Shown here: piece by piece, positions 25,808 through 36,653 of the stretch
How the letters are laid out: each line of letters starts with the position of its first letter
How positions within the stretch are numbered: position 1 is the first letter of the stretch
Origin: Methylobacterium sp. GXS13
GTDB lineage: Bacteria > Pseudomonadota > Alphaproteobacteria > Rhizobiales > Beijerinckiaceae
Direction: 5' to 3'
Assembly: GCF_001455965.1 (NCBI RefSeq)
Contig: NZ_LKKO01000045.1
Span: 1 to 46,751 of the forward strand
DNA length: 46,751 nucleotides
The notes under the pieces: generated by a model
Told to the model about the DNA's origin: nothing
What the model saw: only the letters and a program-made list of their open reading frames with translations
Database searches by the model: none
Translations under genes and position numbers: made by a program

Positions 25808-25926
25808 CCCCTCATCCTAAGGCGACGAAGCGCAGCGGAGGCCTCGAAGGAGCCCTCCAGCCGGCCGCGCGATCTCTGGAGGACTCCTTCGAGGCCCGCT
25901 GCGCGGGCACCTCAGGATGAGGGGGC
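25808..25926. repeat. Palindromic intergenic repeat, family C
   Basis: A 119-base imperfect palindrome. Outer arms CCCCCTCATCCT-AAGG (25808 on) and CCTCAGGATGAGGGGG (to 25926) are inverted copies. A second pair, GCCTCGAAGGAG-CCCTCCAG and CTGGAGGACTCCTTCGAGGC, forms the inner stem. It separates DUF177 from plsX, in the place where rpmF is found in many other bacteria. The rest of the gap (25927-26109) shows nothing else. Confidence 0.78.
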
Positions 25927-26109
25927 TTCATGGGATTACCCGGGTTCGAGCACCGCTGGGGATTCGCCCGCCCCGAAACAATTGCCTGCCTCCGCCGGCC
26001 CGAATTCATTTGCCCGGCGGGCCGGTATCGCTATGGTCCGCCGCGCTTGGCGGGCGGCCCTCCGCCGCGCCGCCGCACTTCCCCTGCCGAGACCGCGACC
26101 CGCAAAGAC

Positions 26110-27144
26110 ATGTCCCAACGCGTGTGCATCTCGCTCGACGCCATGGGCGGCGACCACGGGCCCACCACCGTCGTGCGCGTCGCCGCGCTGGCCCGTGAGC
26201 GCCATCCCGGCATGACGTTCCTGCTGTTCGGCGACGAGGCGGTGATCGCCCCGCTGGTCGCCAAGGAGCCGCGGCTCAAGGACTGCGTCGAGATCCGCCA
26301 CACGACTGTGGCCGTGGCCATGGACGACAAGCCCAGCCAGGCGGTGCGCCAGGGCCGGGGCAAGTCCTCGATGTGGCAGGCGGTCCAGGCGGTGCGCGAC
26401 GGGCAGGCCGATGCCTGCGTGTCCGCCGGCAACACCGGCGCCCTGATGGCGATGTCGAAGATCTGCCTGAAGACCATGTCGGGCATCGAGCGCCCGGCGA
26501 TCGCCTGCCTGTGGCCCACCGTGCGCGGCGAGAGCGTCGTGCTCGATGTCGGCGCCACCATCGGAACCGACGCGGAGCACCTGGTCGAGATGGCCGTGAT
26601 GGGCTCGGCCATGGCCCGCATCGTGTTCGACCTCGACAAGCCGACGGTGGGCCTGCTCAACGTCGGCACCGAGGAGATGAAGGGCAACGAGGCGGTCAAG
26701 GAGGCCGCCCGGCTGCTGCGCGAGATGGACAGCCCGCGCCTGACCTATCACGGCTTCGTCGAGGGCACGGATCTCGGCCGCGGCACCGTCGACGTGGTGG
26801 TGACGGAAGGTTTCACGGGAAACATCGCGCTCAAGACCGCCGAGGGCACGGCCAAGCAGATCGGCACCTATCTCCGCTCGGCCATGACCCGGACACTGTC
26901 GGCCAAGATCGGTGCGCTGTTCGCCCGCCAGGCGTTCAAGGCCCTGAAGGACAAGATGAATCCGAGCCGCGCCAATGGCGGCGTGTTCCTCGGCCTGGAA
27001 GGCATCGTCATCAAGAGCCACGGCTCGGAGAACGCGCAGGGCTTCGCTGCGGCGATCGACCTGGCCCACGACATGGCCCGCCAGGATATGATCCGCACGA
27101 TCCGCGAGATGCTCGACCAGACGGCGGTGCTGGCGCCGGCGTGA
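26110..27144 (+). CDS. plsX: Phosphate acyltransferase PlsX
   Basis: A 344-residue enzyme that makes acyl-phosphate from acyl-ACP for phospholipid synthesis, acting at the inner membrane surface. Signatures are [12 protein letters not shown] near the N-terminus, [26 protein letters not shown] and [11 protein letters not shown]. Length is normal. The ATG at 26110 gives the canonical N-terminus M-S-Q-R-V-C-I-S-L; upstream open frame is not family-like. It is followed by fabH after a 457-base gap that includes a family B repeat. Confidence 0.96.
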   Translation: MSQRVCISLDAMGGDHGPTTVVRVAALARERHPGMTFLLFGDEAVIAPLVAKEPRLKDCVEIRHTTVAVAMDDKPSQAVRQGRGKSSMWQAVQAVRDGQADACVSAGNTGALMAMSKICLKTMSGIERPAIACLWPTVRGESVVLDVGATIGTDAEHLVEMAVMGSAMARIVFDLDKPTVGLLNVGTEEMKGNEAVKEAARLLREMDSPRLTYHGFVEGTDLGRGTVDVVVTEGFTGNIALKTAEGTAKQIGTYLRSAMTRTLSAKIGALFARQAFKALKDKMNPSRANGGVFLGLEGIVIKSHGSENAQGFAAAIDLAHDMARQDMIRTIREMLDQTAVLAPA

Positions 27145-27262
27145 TGTTTTTGCCTTGCGGCGTGCCGTACCCTACGGGCGGCAGATCGGGCACTCGGCAG
27201 TTGGTTCGACGAGGAGATGTGCGGTCCGGAAACCTTGGACTTTCACGCCCCGCGTGAAGCCC

Positions 27263-27383
27263 TCCCTGCCCTTCCAGGGCGCCGAAGGCAAGCCCGGAAG
27301 CCAGAGCCGCCGACGGCGCAAAGTCTTGCTCGACCTAGGGTTCTGGATTCCGGGCTCCGCTTCGCGGCCCCGGAATGACAGGG
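27263..27383. repeat. Palindromic intergenic repeat, family B, copy 2
   Basis: Outer arms CCTGCCCTTCCAGGGCGCC and GGCCCCGGAATGACAGGG, and an inner pair AAGCCCGGAAGCC / GGATTCCGGGCT, give the same layout as 11877-11994. It sits in the 457-base space between plsX and fabH. The remaining bases up to the fabH ribosome-binding site (27384-27590) contain no gene I can support. Confidence 0.7.
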
Positions 27384-27601
27384 TTATCGATCCTGCCGCG
27401 GTTGCCCCTCGGATCACCGAACTTACCCGGGACGGTCCTGGAAAAATTCTCTATCGAGCGCGGGGCCTGCGTGAGGACCACGCGCTTACCACGGAGGCCG
27501 GATCCCTATACCGGCGCCGCGTGTTCAGACGGATGGAATACGGACGTCCGGGGCGACACAACTGCGAATTGTGAAGCCCGCGCCGTCCGGGAAGGAAAGC
27601 G

Positions 27602-28594
27602 ATGTCAGCCCTCCGCACAGATTCCCCGCAGGTGCTGCGCTCGGTGGTGGTCGGGACCGGGTCGAGCCTGCCCGCGCAGGTGGTGACCAACGCGGCCCTC
27701 GCCGAGCGGGTCGACACCTCGGATGACTGGATCGTCCAGAGGACGGGCATCCGCCAGCGCCATATCGCCGATGCGAGCGAGACCACCTCGGTGCTCGGCA
27801 CCCGGGCCGCCCAGGCCGCCCTCGCCGATGCCGGCCTGACGGCTGACGACATCGACCTGGTGATCTGCGCGACCTCGACGCCGGACCACACCTTCCCGGC
27901 CACCGCCACCCAGATCCAGGCGGCGCTCGGCATCCATCAGGGCGCGGCCTTCGACCTGCAGGAGGCCTGCGCCGGCTTCGTGTTCGCGGTCTCCACCGCC
28001 GACAAGTTCCTGACCACCGGCTCGGCCCGCCGGGCCCTGGTGATCGGCGCCGAGACCTTCTCGCGCATCGTCGACTGGGAGGACCGCACCACCTGCGTGC
28101 TGTTCGGCGACGGGGCCGGAGCGGTGGTGCTGGAGGCGCGGGCCGATGCGGGCGAGCGCGGCGTGCTCTGCGCCAGCCTGCGCTCGGACGGCCGGCACCG
28201 GGACAAGCTCTACGTCGATGGCGGGCCGGGCTCCACCGGCACCACCGGGCATCTGCGCATGGAGGGCCGGGAGGTGTTCCGGTTCGCGGTCGGGCAGGTC
28301 ACCGACGTGATCGCCGACGCCTTCGCGCAGGTCGGCGTCACCGCGGACGATCTCGACTGGTTCGTGCCGCACCAGGCCAACCGCCGGATCATCGAGGCTT
28401 CGGCCGACAAGCTCGGCATCGCCCGCGACAAGATCGTGCTGACGGTGGACCGCCACGGCAACACCTCGGCGGCCTCGATTCCGCTGGCCCTGGACGTCGC
28501 CCGGCGGGACGGCCGCATCCAGCCCGGCGACCTGGTGATGATCGAGGCGATCGGCGGCGGCTTCAGCTGGGGCGCCGCCCTGATCCGCTGGTGA
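27602..28594 (+). CDS. fabH: Beta-ketoacyl-ACP synthase III
   Basis: A 330-residue condensing enzyme that starts fatty-acid synthesis by joining acetyl-CoA (or a similar primer) to malonyl-ACP. The catalytic triad is present: C123 in E-A-C-A-G-F, His in V-P-H-Q-A-N-R-R, and Asn in [19 protein letters not shown] is the CoA-binding segment, and the C-terminal G-G-G-F-S-W-G-A is typical. AAGGAAAG lies just before the ATG. The gene is complete and in the usual plsX-fabH-ihfA order. Confidence 0.97.
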   Translation: MSALRTDSPQVLRSVVVGTGSSLPAQVVTNAALAERVDTSDDWIVQRTGIRQRHIADASETTSVLGTRAAQAALADAGLTADDIDLVICATSTPDHTFPATATQIQAALGIHQGAAFDLQEACAGFVFAVSTADKFLTTGSARRALVIGAETFSRIVDWEDRTTCVLFGDGAGAVVLEARADAGERGVLCASLRSDGRHRDKLYVDGGPGSTGTTGHLRMEGREVFRFAVGQVTDVIADAFAQVGVTADDLDWFVPHQANRRIIEASADKLGIARDKIVLTVDRHGNTSAASIPLALDVARRDGRIQPGDLVMIEAIGGGFSWGAALIRW

Positions 28595-28749
28595 GAGGCT
28601 GGAGCAATTCCACGCCTCCCTGCGGTTGACCGGGCGGCGGGCGCCGATTAGCGTGCCGGATCATAGGGATACACCTTCAGCTCAGGGTGCGGCGCGGTTC
28701 GTCGCGCCTGTGGGCTGTCGGATGAGAAGAGCGGGCGAGGGGACACGGC

Positions 28750-29079
28750 ATGGCAGGCAAGACGGTGACGCGCGCCGACTTGAGCGAGGCCGTCTACCAC
28801 CAGGTGGGCCTGTCCCGGACCGAGTCTTCCGCCCTGGTCGAGACCGTGCTGTCCGAGATCTGCGCCTGCCTGGCGGGGGGCGAGACCGTCAAGCTGTCCT
28901 CGTTCGGGTCCTTCGTGGTGCGCAGCAAGGGCAAGCGCGTGGGCCGCAACCCCAAGACCGGCGTCGAGGTGGCGATCGAGCCCCGCCAGGTGATGGTGTT
29001 CAAGCCCTCCAACGTGCTCAAGGCCAAGATCAACGGCCAGGCGATCAACGGCCTCGACAAGCACGACGACGAGGATTGA
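28750..29079 (+). CDS. ihfA: Integration host factor subunit alpha
   Basis: A 109-residue DNA-bending protein of the HU/IHF family. It begins [10 protein letters not shown], has the dimer core [10 protein letters not shown], the arm [10 protein letters not shown], and a family-typical F-K-P-S-N-V-L-K. It pairs with IhfB, not in this window. The C-terminus carries a short acidic tail (D-K-H-D-D-E-D). The merR gene that normally follows is absent here. Instead a small hairpin and an unrelated gene come next. Confidence 0.95.
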   Translation: MAGKTVTRADLSEAVYHQVGLSRTESSALVETVLSEICACLAGGETVKLSSFGSFVVRSKGKRVGRNPKTGVEVAIEPRQVMVFKPSNVLKAKINGQAINGLDKHDDED

Positions 29080-29099
29080 GCGGCGCCCGAGCATCATCC

Positions 29100-29119
29100 C
29101 GAAAGGCGGCCTCCTTTCG
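29100..29119 (+). terminator. Short hairpin after ihfA
   Basis: CGAAAGG (29100-29106) and CCTTTCG (29113-29119) are perfect inverted copies around CGGCCT, 21 bases after the ihfA stop. It is followed by TAACACG without a T tract, so terminator function is only likely. Confidence 0.5.
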
Positions 29120-29282
29120 TAACACGATGACGTAAGATCAACGCCCTCCCGTCTCCGGGGCTCGCGCGCCGGAGCGGCAGGCGCGCTCCCGAGAGCATCC
29201 GGGGCGTCCTCCGGACACGGGCGCCGCGGGGCGGGGAATGGGTCGCAGCCGTGCCGGCGCGGCCCCGCGCTAGCTCAGCGGG

Positions 29283-30413
29283 ATGGATCGCATCTTTCCC
29301 ATGACCCGGGATGCCGGGCTCGACCGTCTCTCCGCCTTTCTGGCGGAGGCCGGCGCCGATTACGCCGCCACCCGCAACACCGACCGGGGCGCGCAGGCGC
29401 GCCCGACCACCTCGGCGCTGTCGCCCTATCTGCGCCGGCAGGTGATCACCGAGGCCGAGGTTGTGGCCGCAGCCGACAGCGCCTTCGGCGACGGCGGCGC
29501 CGAGAAATTCGTGTCCGAGGTGTTCTGGCGGACCTACTTCAAGGGCCATCTGGAGACCCACCCGGCCGCCTGGACGGATTTTCTGGCGCTGGCCGCGGCG
29601 GACCACGCGCGGCTTTCCGCCGAGCCGGGGCTGCGCCGGACCTACGAGCGCGCGGTCGAGGGCCGGACCGGCATCGACGGCTTCGACGATTGGGTGCGCG
29701 AGCTGGTCGAGACCGGCTGGCTGCACAACCATGCGCGGATGTGGTTCGCCTCGATCTGGATCTTTACCCTGCGCCTGCCCTGGGCGCTCGGCGCCGATTT
29801 CTTCCTGCGGCACCTCGTCGATGGCGACCCGGCGAGCAACACCCTGTCCTGGCGCTGGGTGGCGGGCCTGCACACGCGGGGCAAGCATTACGTCGCCCGC
29901 GCCGAGAACATCCGGCGCACCACGGAGGGCCGGTTCGATCCCGCCGGGCTCGACGAGTATCCGGATTCCCTCGACGAAGCGAACCCGCCGCGCGAGGTCG
30001 CGCTGCCGCGGGCCGATGCGGCGCCGGCCGGCGCGGTCGCCCTGTTGCTGCATCGCGACGACCTGCACCCGGAGAGCCTGCCGCTGGGGGACGCCCGGGT
30101 GGTCCGGGTCGGGGGCCTCGTCGCCCACGCCCCGGATGCGTCGGACAAGGTTCGGGCGGCCGATGCGGCGGCGATGGCCGATGCCCTGGCGCGCGCGGCG
30201 GCGCATTTCGGCTGCCCGGCGGGACCGGTGGCCCCGGATTGGTCCGACGCCCACCCGGTCGTCACGGCCTGGGCTCCGATCGGCCCGTCCGCGGATGCCC
30301 TTCCGGACGCGTGCCTGCGCGTCCGGCGGCCCTGGGACGAAGTCGCCTGGCCGCTGGCCACCCGCGGCTATACCCGGGTGAAGAAGGCCATCCCGCAGCT
30401 GCGACCGCAGTGA
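29283..30413 (+). CDS. Photolyase/cryptochrome-like FAD-binding domain protein lacking the N-terminal antenna domain
   Basis: A 376-residue protein. Residues ~10-230 match the FAD-binding helical domain of DNA photolyases: L-S-P-Y-L-R-R-Q-V-I-T, F-W-R-T-Y-F-K-G, W-L-H-N-H-A-R-M-W-F-A-S, and D-G-D-P-A-S-N-T-L-S-W-R-W-V-A-G. The usual N-terminal Rossmann-like antenna domain (~130 residues) is missing; nothing upstream encodes it. Instead residues ~235-376 form an alpha/beta-like segment ([23 protein letters not shown]). Role could be DNA repair, light sensing or neither. The ATG at 29283 is used; M7 (29301) is an alternative start. Confidence 0.85.
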   Translation: MDRIFPMTRDAGLDRLSAFLAEAGADYAATRNTDRGAQARPTTSALSPYLRRQVITEAEVVAAADSAFGDGGAEKFVSEVFWRTYFKGHLETHPAAWTDFLALAAADHARLSAEPGLRRTYERAVEGRTGIDGFDDWVRELVETGWLHNHARMWFASIWIFTLRLPWALGADFFLRHLVDGDPASNTLSWRWVAGLHTRGKHYVARAENIRRTTEGRFDPAGLDEYPDSLDEANPPREVALPRADAAPAGAVALLLHRDDLHPESLPLGDARVVRVGGLVAHAPDASDKVRAADAAAMADALARAAAHFGCPAGPVAPDWSDAHPVVTAWAPIGPSADALPDACLRVRRPWDEVAWPLATRGYTRVKKAIPQLRPQ

Positions 30414-30847
30414 TCGTCGGGGCAGGACCCGGCGATTGACGGTGGCGTGACCGACCTCCGGTCCGCGCGCGAGCCGCAACGCGTCGCGTCGGGGCGTGGA
30501 GACCGCCCGGGCGATCAGGGTGGCCGGGACGTGCCGGCCCTTTCAGGTGCCGCGCGCGTCTCGCCCCAGCCCGCGGGCAGGCCTTGCGGATTGTGGGCCG
30601 GCTCCGGGGCGCGAGCGGCAGGCGCGGCGGCTGCGCCCGACGACCCGTCAAAGCGGGCGTGATCGCGTTTGCGACGCGCCCGCGCCCGTCACGTCCGGTC
30701 AAACCCGCTGCACCAGACGCCCGGATCTAACGTTTGCGAATTCTTTGGCCGCAGCGCTAAACGCAGCGTTAACCTTAATCAGTGATTTGCCAGATCATGA
30801 ACGGCGTCGTGCGGATTCGACCTGCCGCCGCGTAAGGATGGCACATC
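30414..30847 (+). promoter_or_regulatory. Leader of motAB with CtrA-like site
   Basis: A 434-base gap. The first 300 bases are GC-rich and show nothing I can assign. Near the end, TAAA-N7-TTAACC (30758-30774) matches the CtrA consensus TTAA-N7-TTAAC except for one base in the left half, about 75 bases before the motA ATG. It overlaps a near-palindrome TAAACGC-A-GCGTTAA (30758-30772). CtrA control of flagellar genes is established in alphaproteobacteria; binding here is inference. Confidence 0.42.
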
Positions 30848-31711
30848 ATGCGGCTGATCGTCGGCACAATCATCGTCTTCGCCTGCGTCTTCGGCAGCTA
30901 CGCGATGATGGGTGGCCACCTGCTCGTCCTGTGGCAGCCGTTCGAGTTCGTCATCATCCTCGGTGCCGCGATCGGGGCCTTCGTCATCGGCAACGTCGGG
31001 CCGGTGCTCAAGGCCGTGCCCTCCATGCTGGGGACGCTCGTGAAGGGCCCCAAATACACGCAGCAAAGCTATGTCGAACTGCTGGGAATGCAGTATTCTT
31101 TGTTCAAACTTGCGAAGTCGAAGGGCGCGATGGCGCTCGAGCCGCACATCGAGGATCCGAGCGCGTCGACGCTGTTCAACGCCTTCCCGACCTTCGCGGC
31201 GAACCATCACGCGGTCGAGTTCGTCTGCGACTACATGCGTATGGTCACGCTGGGCGCCAACAACGTCTACGAGATCGACGCGCTCATGGATGAGGAACTG
31301 CAGACGCACCACCAGGAGCAGGAGCGTGTCGTGTCGGCCATGCAGTCGCTCGCCGACGGAACACCGGCGCTCGGCATCGTCGCCGCCGTGCTCGGCGTGA
31401 TCAAGACGATGGGGGCGATCAAGGAGCCGCCGGAGGTCCTGGGACATCTGATCGGCGGCGCGCTGGTCGGCACCTTCTTCGGCGTCTTCGTCGCCTATGG
31501 CTTCTTCGGGCCCATGGCGCAGTCGCTCAAGAGCCTCTTCGAGGCCGAATCCAAGTACTTCCTGTCCCTCAAGGCGGGTCTGCTCGCCCATATCGGCGGC
31601 CAGCCGCCGGTGATGGCGGTGGAATTTGCCCGCAAGTCCCTGATGAGCGACGTCCGCCCGACCTTCAACGAAGTGGAAGCGGCAACCGCCGCTCTGCCCG
31701 CCCAGAACTGA
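30848..31711 (+). CDS. motA: Flagellar motor stator protein MotA
   Basis: A 287-residue inner-membrane protein of the proton-driven flagellar stator. It has four hydrophobic segments: two near the N-terminus (I-V-G-T-I-I-V-F-A-C and F-E-F-V-I-I-L-G-A-A-I-G-A) and two after residue ~170 (A-D-G-T-P-A-L-G-I-V-A-A-V-L-G-V and L-I-G-G-A-L-V-G-T-F-F-G-V-F-V-A-Y-G). The large cytoplasmic loop between them is charged and contacts FliG. Length is the alphaproteobacterial long form. GTAAGGATG precedes the ATG. It is followed 22 bases later by motB. No other flagellar genes are in the window. Confidence 0.95.
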   Translation: MRLIVGTIIVFACVFGSYAMMGGHLLVLWQPFEFVIILGAAIGAFVIGNVGPVLKAVPSMLGTLVKGPKYTQQSYVELLGMQYSLFKLAKSKGAMALEPHIEDPSASTLFNAFPTFAANHHAVEFVCDYMRMVTLGANNVYEIDALMDEELQTHHQEQERVVSAMQSLADGTPALGIVAAVLGVIKTMGAIKEPPEVLGHLIGGALVGTFFGVFVAYGFFGPMAQSLKSLFEAESKYFLSLKAGLLAHIGGQPPVMAVEFARKSLMSDVRPTFNEVEAATAALPAQN

Positions 31712-31733
31712 CCCGGTATCGAGCAGGGATTCG

Positions 31734-32594
31734 ATGGCCACGATCATCATCAAGAAGGTCAAGAAGGCCGCTCACGCGCATCACGGCGGGGCCTGGAAGA
31801 TCGCCTATGCGGACTTCGTGACCGCCATGATGGCGTTCTTCCTGTTGATGTGGCTGATCAGCATGACGACGCAGGAGCAGAAGAACGGTTTGGCGGAATA
31901 CTTCGCGCCGTCGGCATCGAGCCCTGCAACCAGCGGCGCTGGCGGAATGCTCTACGGCACCGCCCTGGACACGTCGGGCAACAAGGCGTCCACGCCCCGC
32001 GACGCGGCACGGGGCTCTGCCGAGCCGGAGGACAGGGCGCGCCCGAACACCCCGGGCCGCGCCAGCGATGTCGATACCAGCCGCCCGGCCGCCAGCGCGC
32101 AGACAGATTACAGCGCCATAGCCAGCCTCCGGCAGGCGCTCCAGTCGATGCCCGACATTGCCGAGCTGTCGAAGAACATCGTGATCGAGCCGACCAGGGA
32201 GGGCGTGAACGTGTCCCTCGTGGATCAGGACGGCCGCTCCATGTTCCGTGAGGGCTCCGTCGACCCCAACGAGCGCACCCGTCGCGTGCTGGAGGCGCTC
32301 GCGCCCGCCCTGCGCAAGCTGCCCAACCGCCTGTCGATCACCGGCCACACGGCCGTCGCACGCCCGGGCTCGGCGCGGGGCGTCGAACCCTGGAACCTCA
32401 CCGCCGGGCGTGCGCTCGCCGTGCGCGAGATCCTGTCGGGCGCCGGCGTTCCCAACGACAACTTCCTGTCCGTGGTGGGCCGTGCCGACACCGAGCCGGT
32501 TTTTCCCGACAATCCCTACATCGCCCCGAACCGACGGGTGACGATCACGCTGCTCCATGCGAATCCGCCGGCGCCCCCGAACGTTTTTCGCTGA
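31734..32594 (+). CDS. motB: Flagellar motor protein MotB (OmpA-like)
   Basis: A 286-residue stator partner of MotA. One transmembrane helix (residues ~24-43) contains the proton-carrying aspartate D27 in Y-A-D-F-V-T-A-M-M-A-F-F-L. A low-complexity linker (~55-125) leads to an OmpA/MotB peptidoglycan-binding domain with L-S-I-T-G-H-T-A-V, T-A-G-R-A-L-A-V-R-E-I-L and P-N-R-R-V-T-I. The N-terminal poly-basic I-I-I-K-K-V-K-K-A is typical. It is cotranscribed with motA and closed by a strong hairpin at 32619-32653. Confidence 0.95.
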   Translation: MATIIIKKVKKAAHAHHGGAWKIAYADFVTAMMAFFLLMWLISMTTQEQKNGLAEYFAPSASSPATSGAGGMLYGTALDTSGNKASTPRDAARGSAEPEDRARPNTPGRASDVDTSRPAASAQTDYSAIASLRQALQSMPDIAELSKNIVIEPTREGVNVSLVDQDGRSMFREGSVDPNERTRRVLEALAPALRKLPNRLSITGHTAVARPGSARGVEPWNLTAGRALAVREILSGAGVPNDNFLSVVGRADTEPVFPDNPYIAPNRRVTITLLHANPPAPPNVFR

Positions 32595-32618
32595 CGACAC
32601 GGCGTCTTGCCGCCTGAG

Positions 32619-32653
32619 AGCCGGTTCCGATCGTATTGCGATCGGGACCGGCT
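32619..32653 (+). terminator. Terminator hairpin after motAB
   Basis: AGCCGGTTCCGATCG (32619-32633) pairs with CGATCGGGACCGGCT (32639-32653) over 15 positions with one wobble, closing a TATTG loop, and is followed by TTTC. It stands 25 bases after the motB stop, between motB and the convergent BLUF gene. Confidence 0.7.
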
Positions 32654-32872
32654 TTCAGTCCGTGATGTGACGCGCTCGCAAACGCCGAACCGGTATCCAC
32701 TTCGGGCGGCGCGCGCTCGAACGGTCGCTGCGGCGGCGATGAGCCATCCGCGCACTCGATGCCTTTCGCGACGCGCATTGCTCAAACGCGTCCCGGCAGC
32801 CCGCATGAAGATCGATCCTTTCGTCACGACGCCAGGGGCGGATGGGCTGGAGGCTACCGGGCGCAGGCCCGA

Positions 32873-33349
32873 TCAGTTTCGCCCGAGCGAAACCAGCGGC
32901 CCGGCATCAAGGTGCTCGAGAATCCGCTTCAGTGCCGCGACGTTGTTCTTGTCTTCGGTGCTGTCCAGCGCATCCTGTAGCACCAGGCGGATATCCTCGG
33001 CTTCGACCCGCTCCATGTCCCAGTTCGGATAGAGACGCTCTCGCTCTTCCTCGCTCTGGCTCAGCGAAACGATATCGTAATGGCGCGAATCGCCATGAAG
33101 GCTCGTGATCAGCTTCTGGATCTCGGCGGCCGGCCCCTCGATCCACTGGAAGAAAACACCGCTGCCGTAAACCAGCACGCCGGTGATGCCGCGGGCGAGA
33201 TTGTGGCGCTGGGCCGCCTCGACGATGCGGCCGACCTCGGCGTCGTCGACGCCGACGGCGGCGCGGCTGCAGTAGACGAAATGATACAGCGCGGGCAGCG
33301 CGGGTTCGTCCAACTCGGCGCCGCGTGGAATGCCGTATTCGTCGAACAT
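32873..33349 (-). CDS. Short BLUF-domain blue-light photoreceptor
   Basis: A 158-residue protein that is essentially one BLUF (flavin-binding) domain, residues ~20-115, plus a helical cap. The photocycle residues align with the cyanobacterial PixD-type proteins: Y26 in L-Y-H-F-V-Y-C-S-R, N50 in R-H-N-L-A-R-G-I-T-G-V-L, and Q68 in F-F-Q-W-I-E-G, with identical spacing (24 and 42 residues). W110 and M112 appear in N-W-D-M. No output domain is attached, so it would signal by protein contact. The start M-F-D-E-Y-G was chosen because the frame upstream is not family-like. It lies convergent to motAB. Confidence 0.92.
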   Translation of the reverse strand: MFDEYGIPRGAELDEPALPALYHFVYCSRAAVGVDDAEVGRIVEAAQRHNLARGITGVLVYGSGVFFQWIEGPAAEIQKLITSLHGDSRHYDIVSLSQSEEERERLYPNWDMERVEAEDIRLVLQDALDSTEDKNNVAALKRILEHLDAGPLVSLGRN

Positions 33350-34010
33350 GGATCGGCGCTCCGTTTGTGCCAGGCAGGCCGTTCCGCCCGGTGTGTCAGC
33401 AGCAGGATAACGCAACGGACCGGATTTGGAATTGAATCCGTCCGCCCCATACCTTGGGCGGACACCGAAGCTACCGCGACTCGACGAACCCACACGTGCG
33501 CGCGTCCCGCGCTTTGCCAGCTGTGTGATCCCGCTCGCCTATGGCGGGGTGCTCGACGACGGCCCGCCACCCAGTCTTCAGGCGGGACACGGCTTGCCGA
33601 GCCGATGGGAGCGGTTGCGCCGACAACGACGACCTTCATCCGACGCTCCGGCTGTCTCGCAGCCGATCGCGGGCTTTCCACGAAACGCCCAGCGCGCGCA
33701 TGGGCGATGTAGCACCGGCAGGAGCGCAATCTTGCGGCTCAGCGAGCAGGACGCGTCGAACCGAAGGTCGGCTTTCTGCCGGTCGGCCATCGTCTGAAGC
33801 CGGCGCCCAGAAGCCTGCCGTCCCTCCCGGAGCACGCGTCCGCTCGTCGCGTTTCGCCACCGGAAGCGACCGACGACAATCCACCCGTCTCAGGCATCGC
33901 CATGACCAGGCTGATTGCGGTCGGGCTCTCGGTCGGGTGTCCGGCGCCGGAGCGGCGGCTCGATTCTGCATGAACCGTCTGGGCCCATGCAGGATCGCCG
34001 CCCCCGCCCC
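33350..34010. other. 661-base gap with a possible gene remnant
   Basis: There is no intact gene here. On the minus strand, 33639 to 33589 encodes M-K-V-V-V-V-G-A-T-A-P-I-G-S, an N-terminus of the NAD(P)-binding epimerase/reductase kind (normally G-A-T-G-x-I-G). The frame then loses resemblance to any family within about ten residues. It looks like the 5' stump of a decayed gene, but such a short match could be chance. The rest of the gap shows long open frames of Arg-rich composition that I judge to be non-coding. Confidence 0.3.
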
Positions 34011-36155
<2,145 letters not shown>

Positions 36156-36653
36156 GCTCTACCGTCCTTATTCTTATCGGGCCTGGCGGGGCTTGTGATT
36201 GTTGTCGAGCTTGGCCACCGGAGGACGGCCATGGGACGTGTGCTCGAGTCGCGGCATTCCTTCCCAGAAAATCAGTCTTGGCGTGGCCGCCGCCGATGGG
36301 TGACCGTTTCGGCGACAGTGAGCCGTCTCAGCAAAGGATAAGAACCGGCCCGAGCATGGCGTGTTCGAGCCGACTCTAGTTGCCAAACTTCGCCGGTGAG
36401 CGCAAATGCCAAGTTCAGCAGTTCCGGCAGCGCGATACGCGAATGCTGCACCGCGCAAGACTTTGGCGGGCTCTTGCTGCGAAGAGCCTTCGCAGCGAAC
36501 CGGACTTCGCGGAGCCATTTCTTCGAAGGCTGGACCGCGCTCGCGACGCTCGGGCCTCCCGGCGGACCGGATTCTGCGCAGGATCGCCGGTCTTAACCAG
36601 CGATTAACCATACAGCCTTCTACTTGCGGTTGTACACGCGGATGGGGCTGGAC
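36156..36653. promoter_or_regulatory. Divergent intergenic region hppA / unknown gene with CtrA-type site
   Basis: About 500 bases. TTAA-CCAGCGA-TTAACCAT (36593-36611) matches the CtrA consensus TTAA-N7-TTAAC exactly, 43 bases before the ATG at 36654. Further up, GCTGCGAA (36476-36483) and TTCGCAGC (36489-36496) form a perfect hairpin with a 5-base loop. The rest shows no gene. The hppA promoter is presumably at the 36156 end but I could not place it. Confidence 0.6.

Noticed and set aside
8815..27383. Possible CRISPR arrays, because short repeats recur
   Set aside because: The repeats are single palindromic units scattered between genes, with no regular short repeat-spacer alternation and no cas genes.
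29268..29285. GCTAGCTCAGCGGGATGG, which resembles a tRNA D-arm
   Set aside because: There is no acceptor stem, anticodon arm or GTTCRA T-arm at proper distances; the bases lead straight into the photolyase-like gene.
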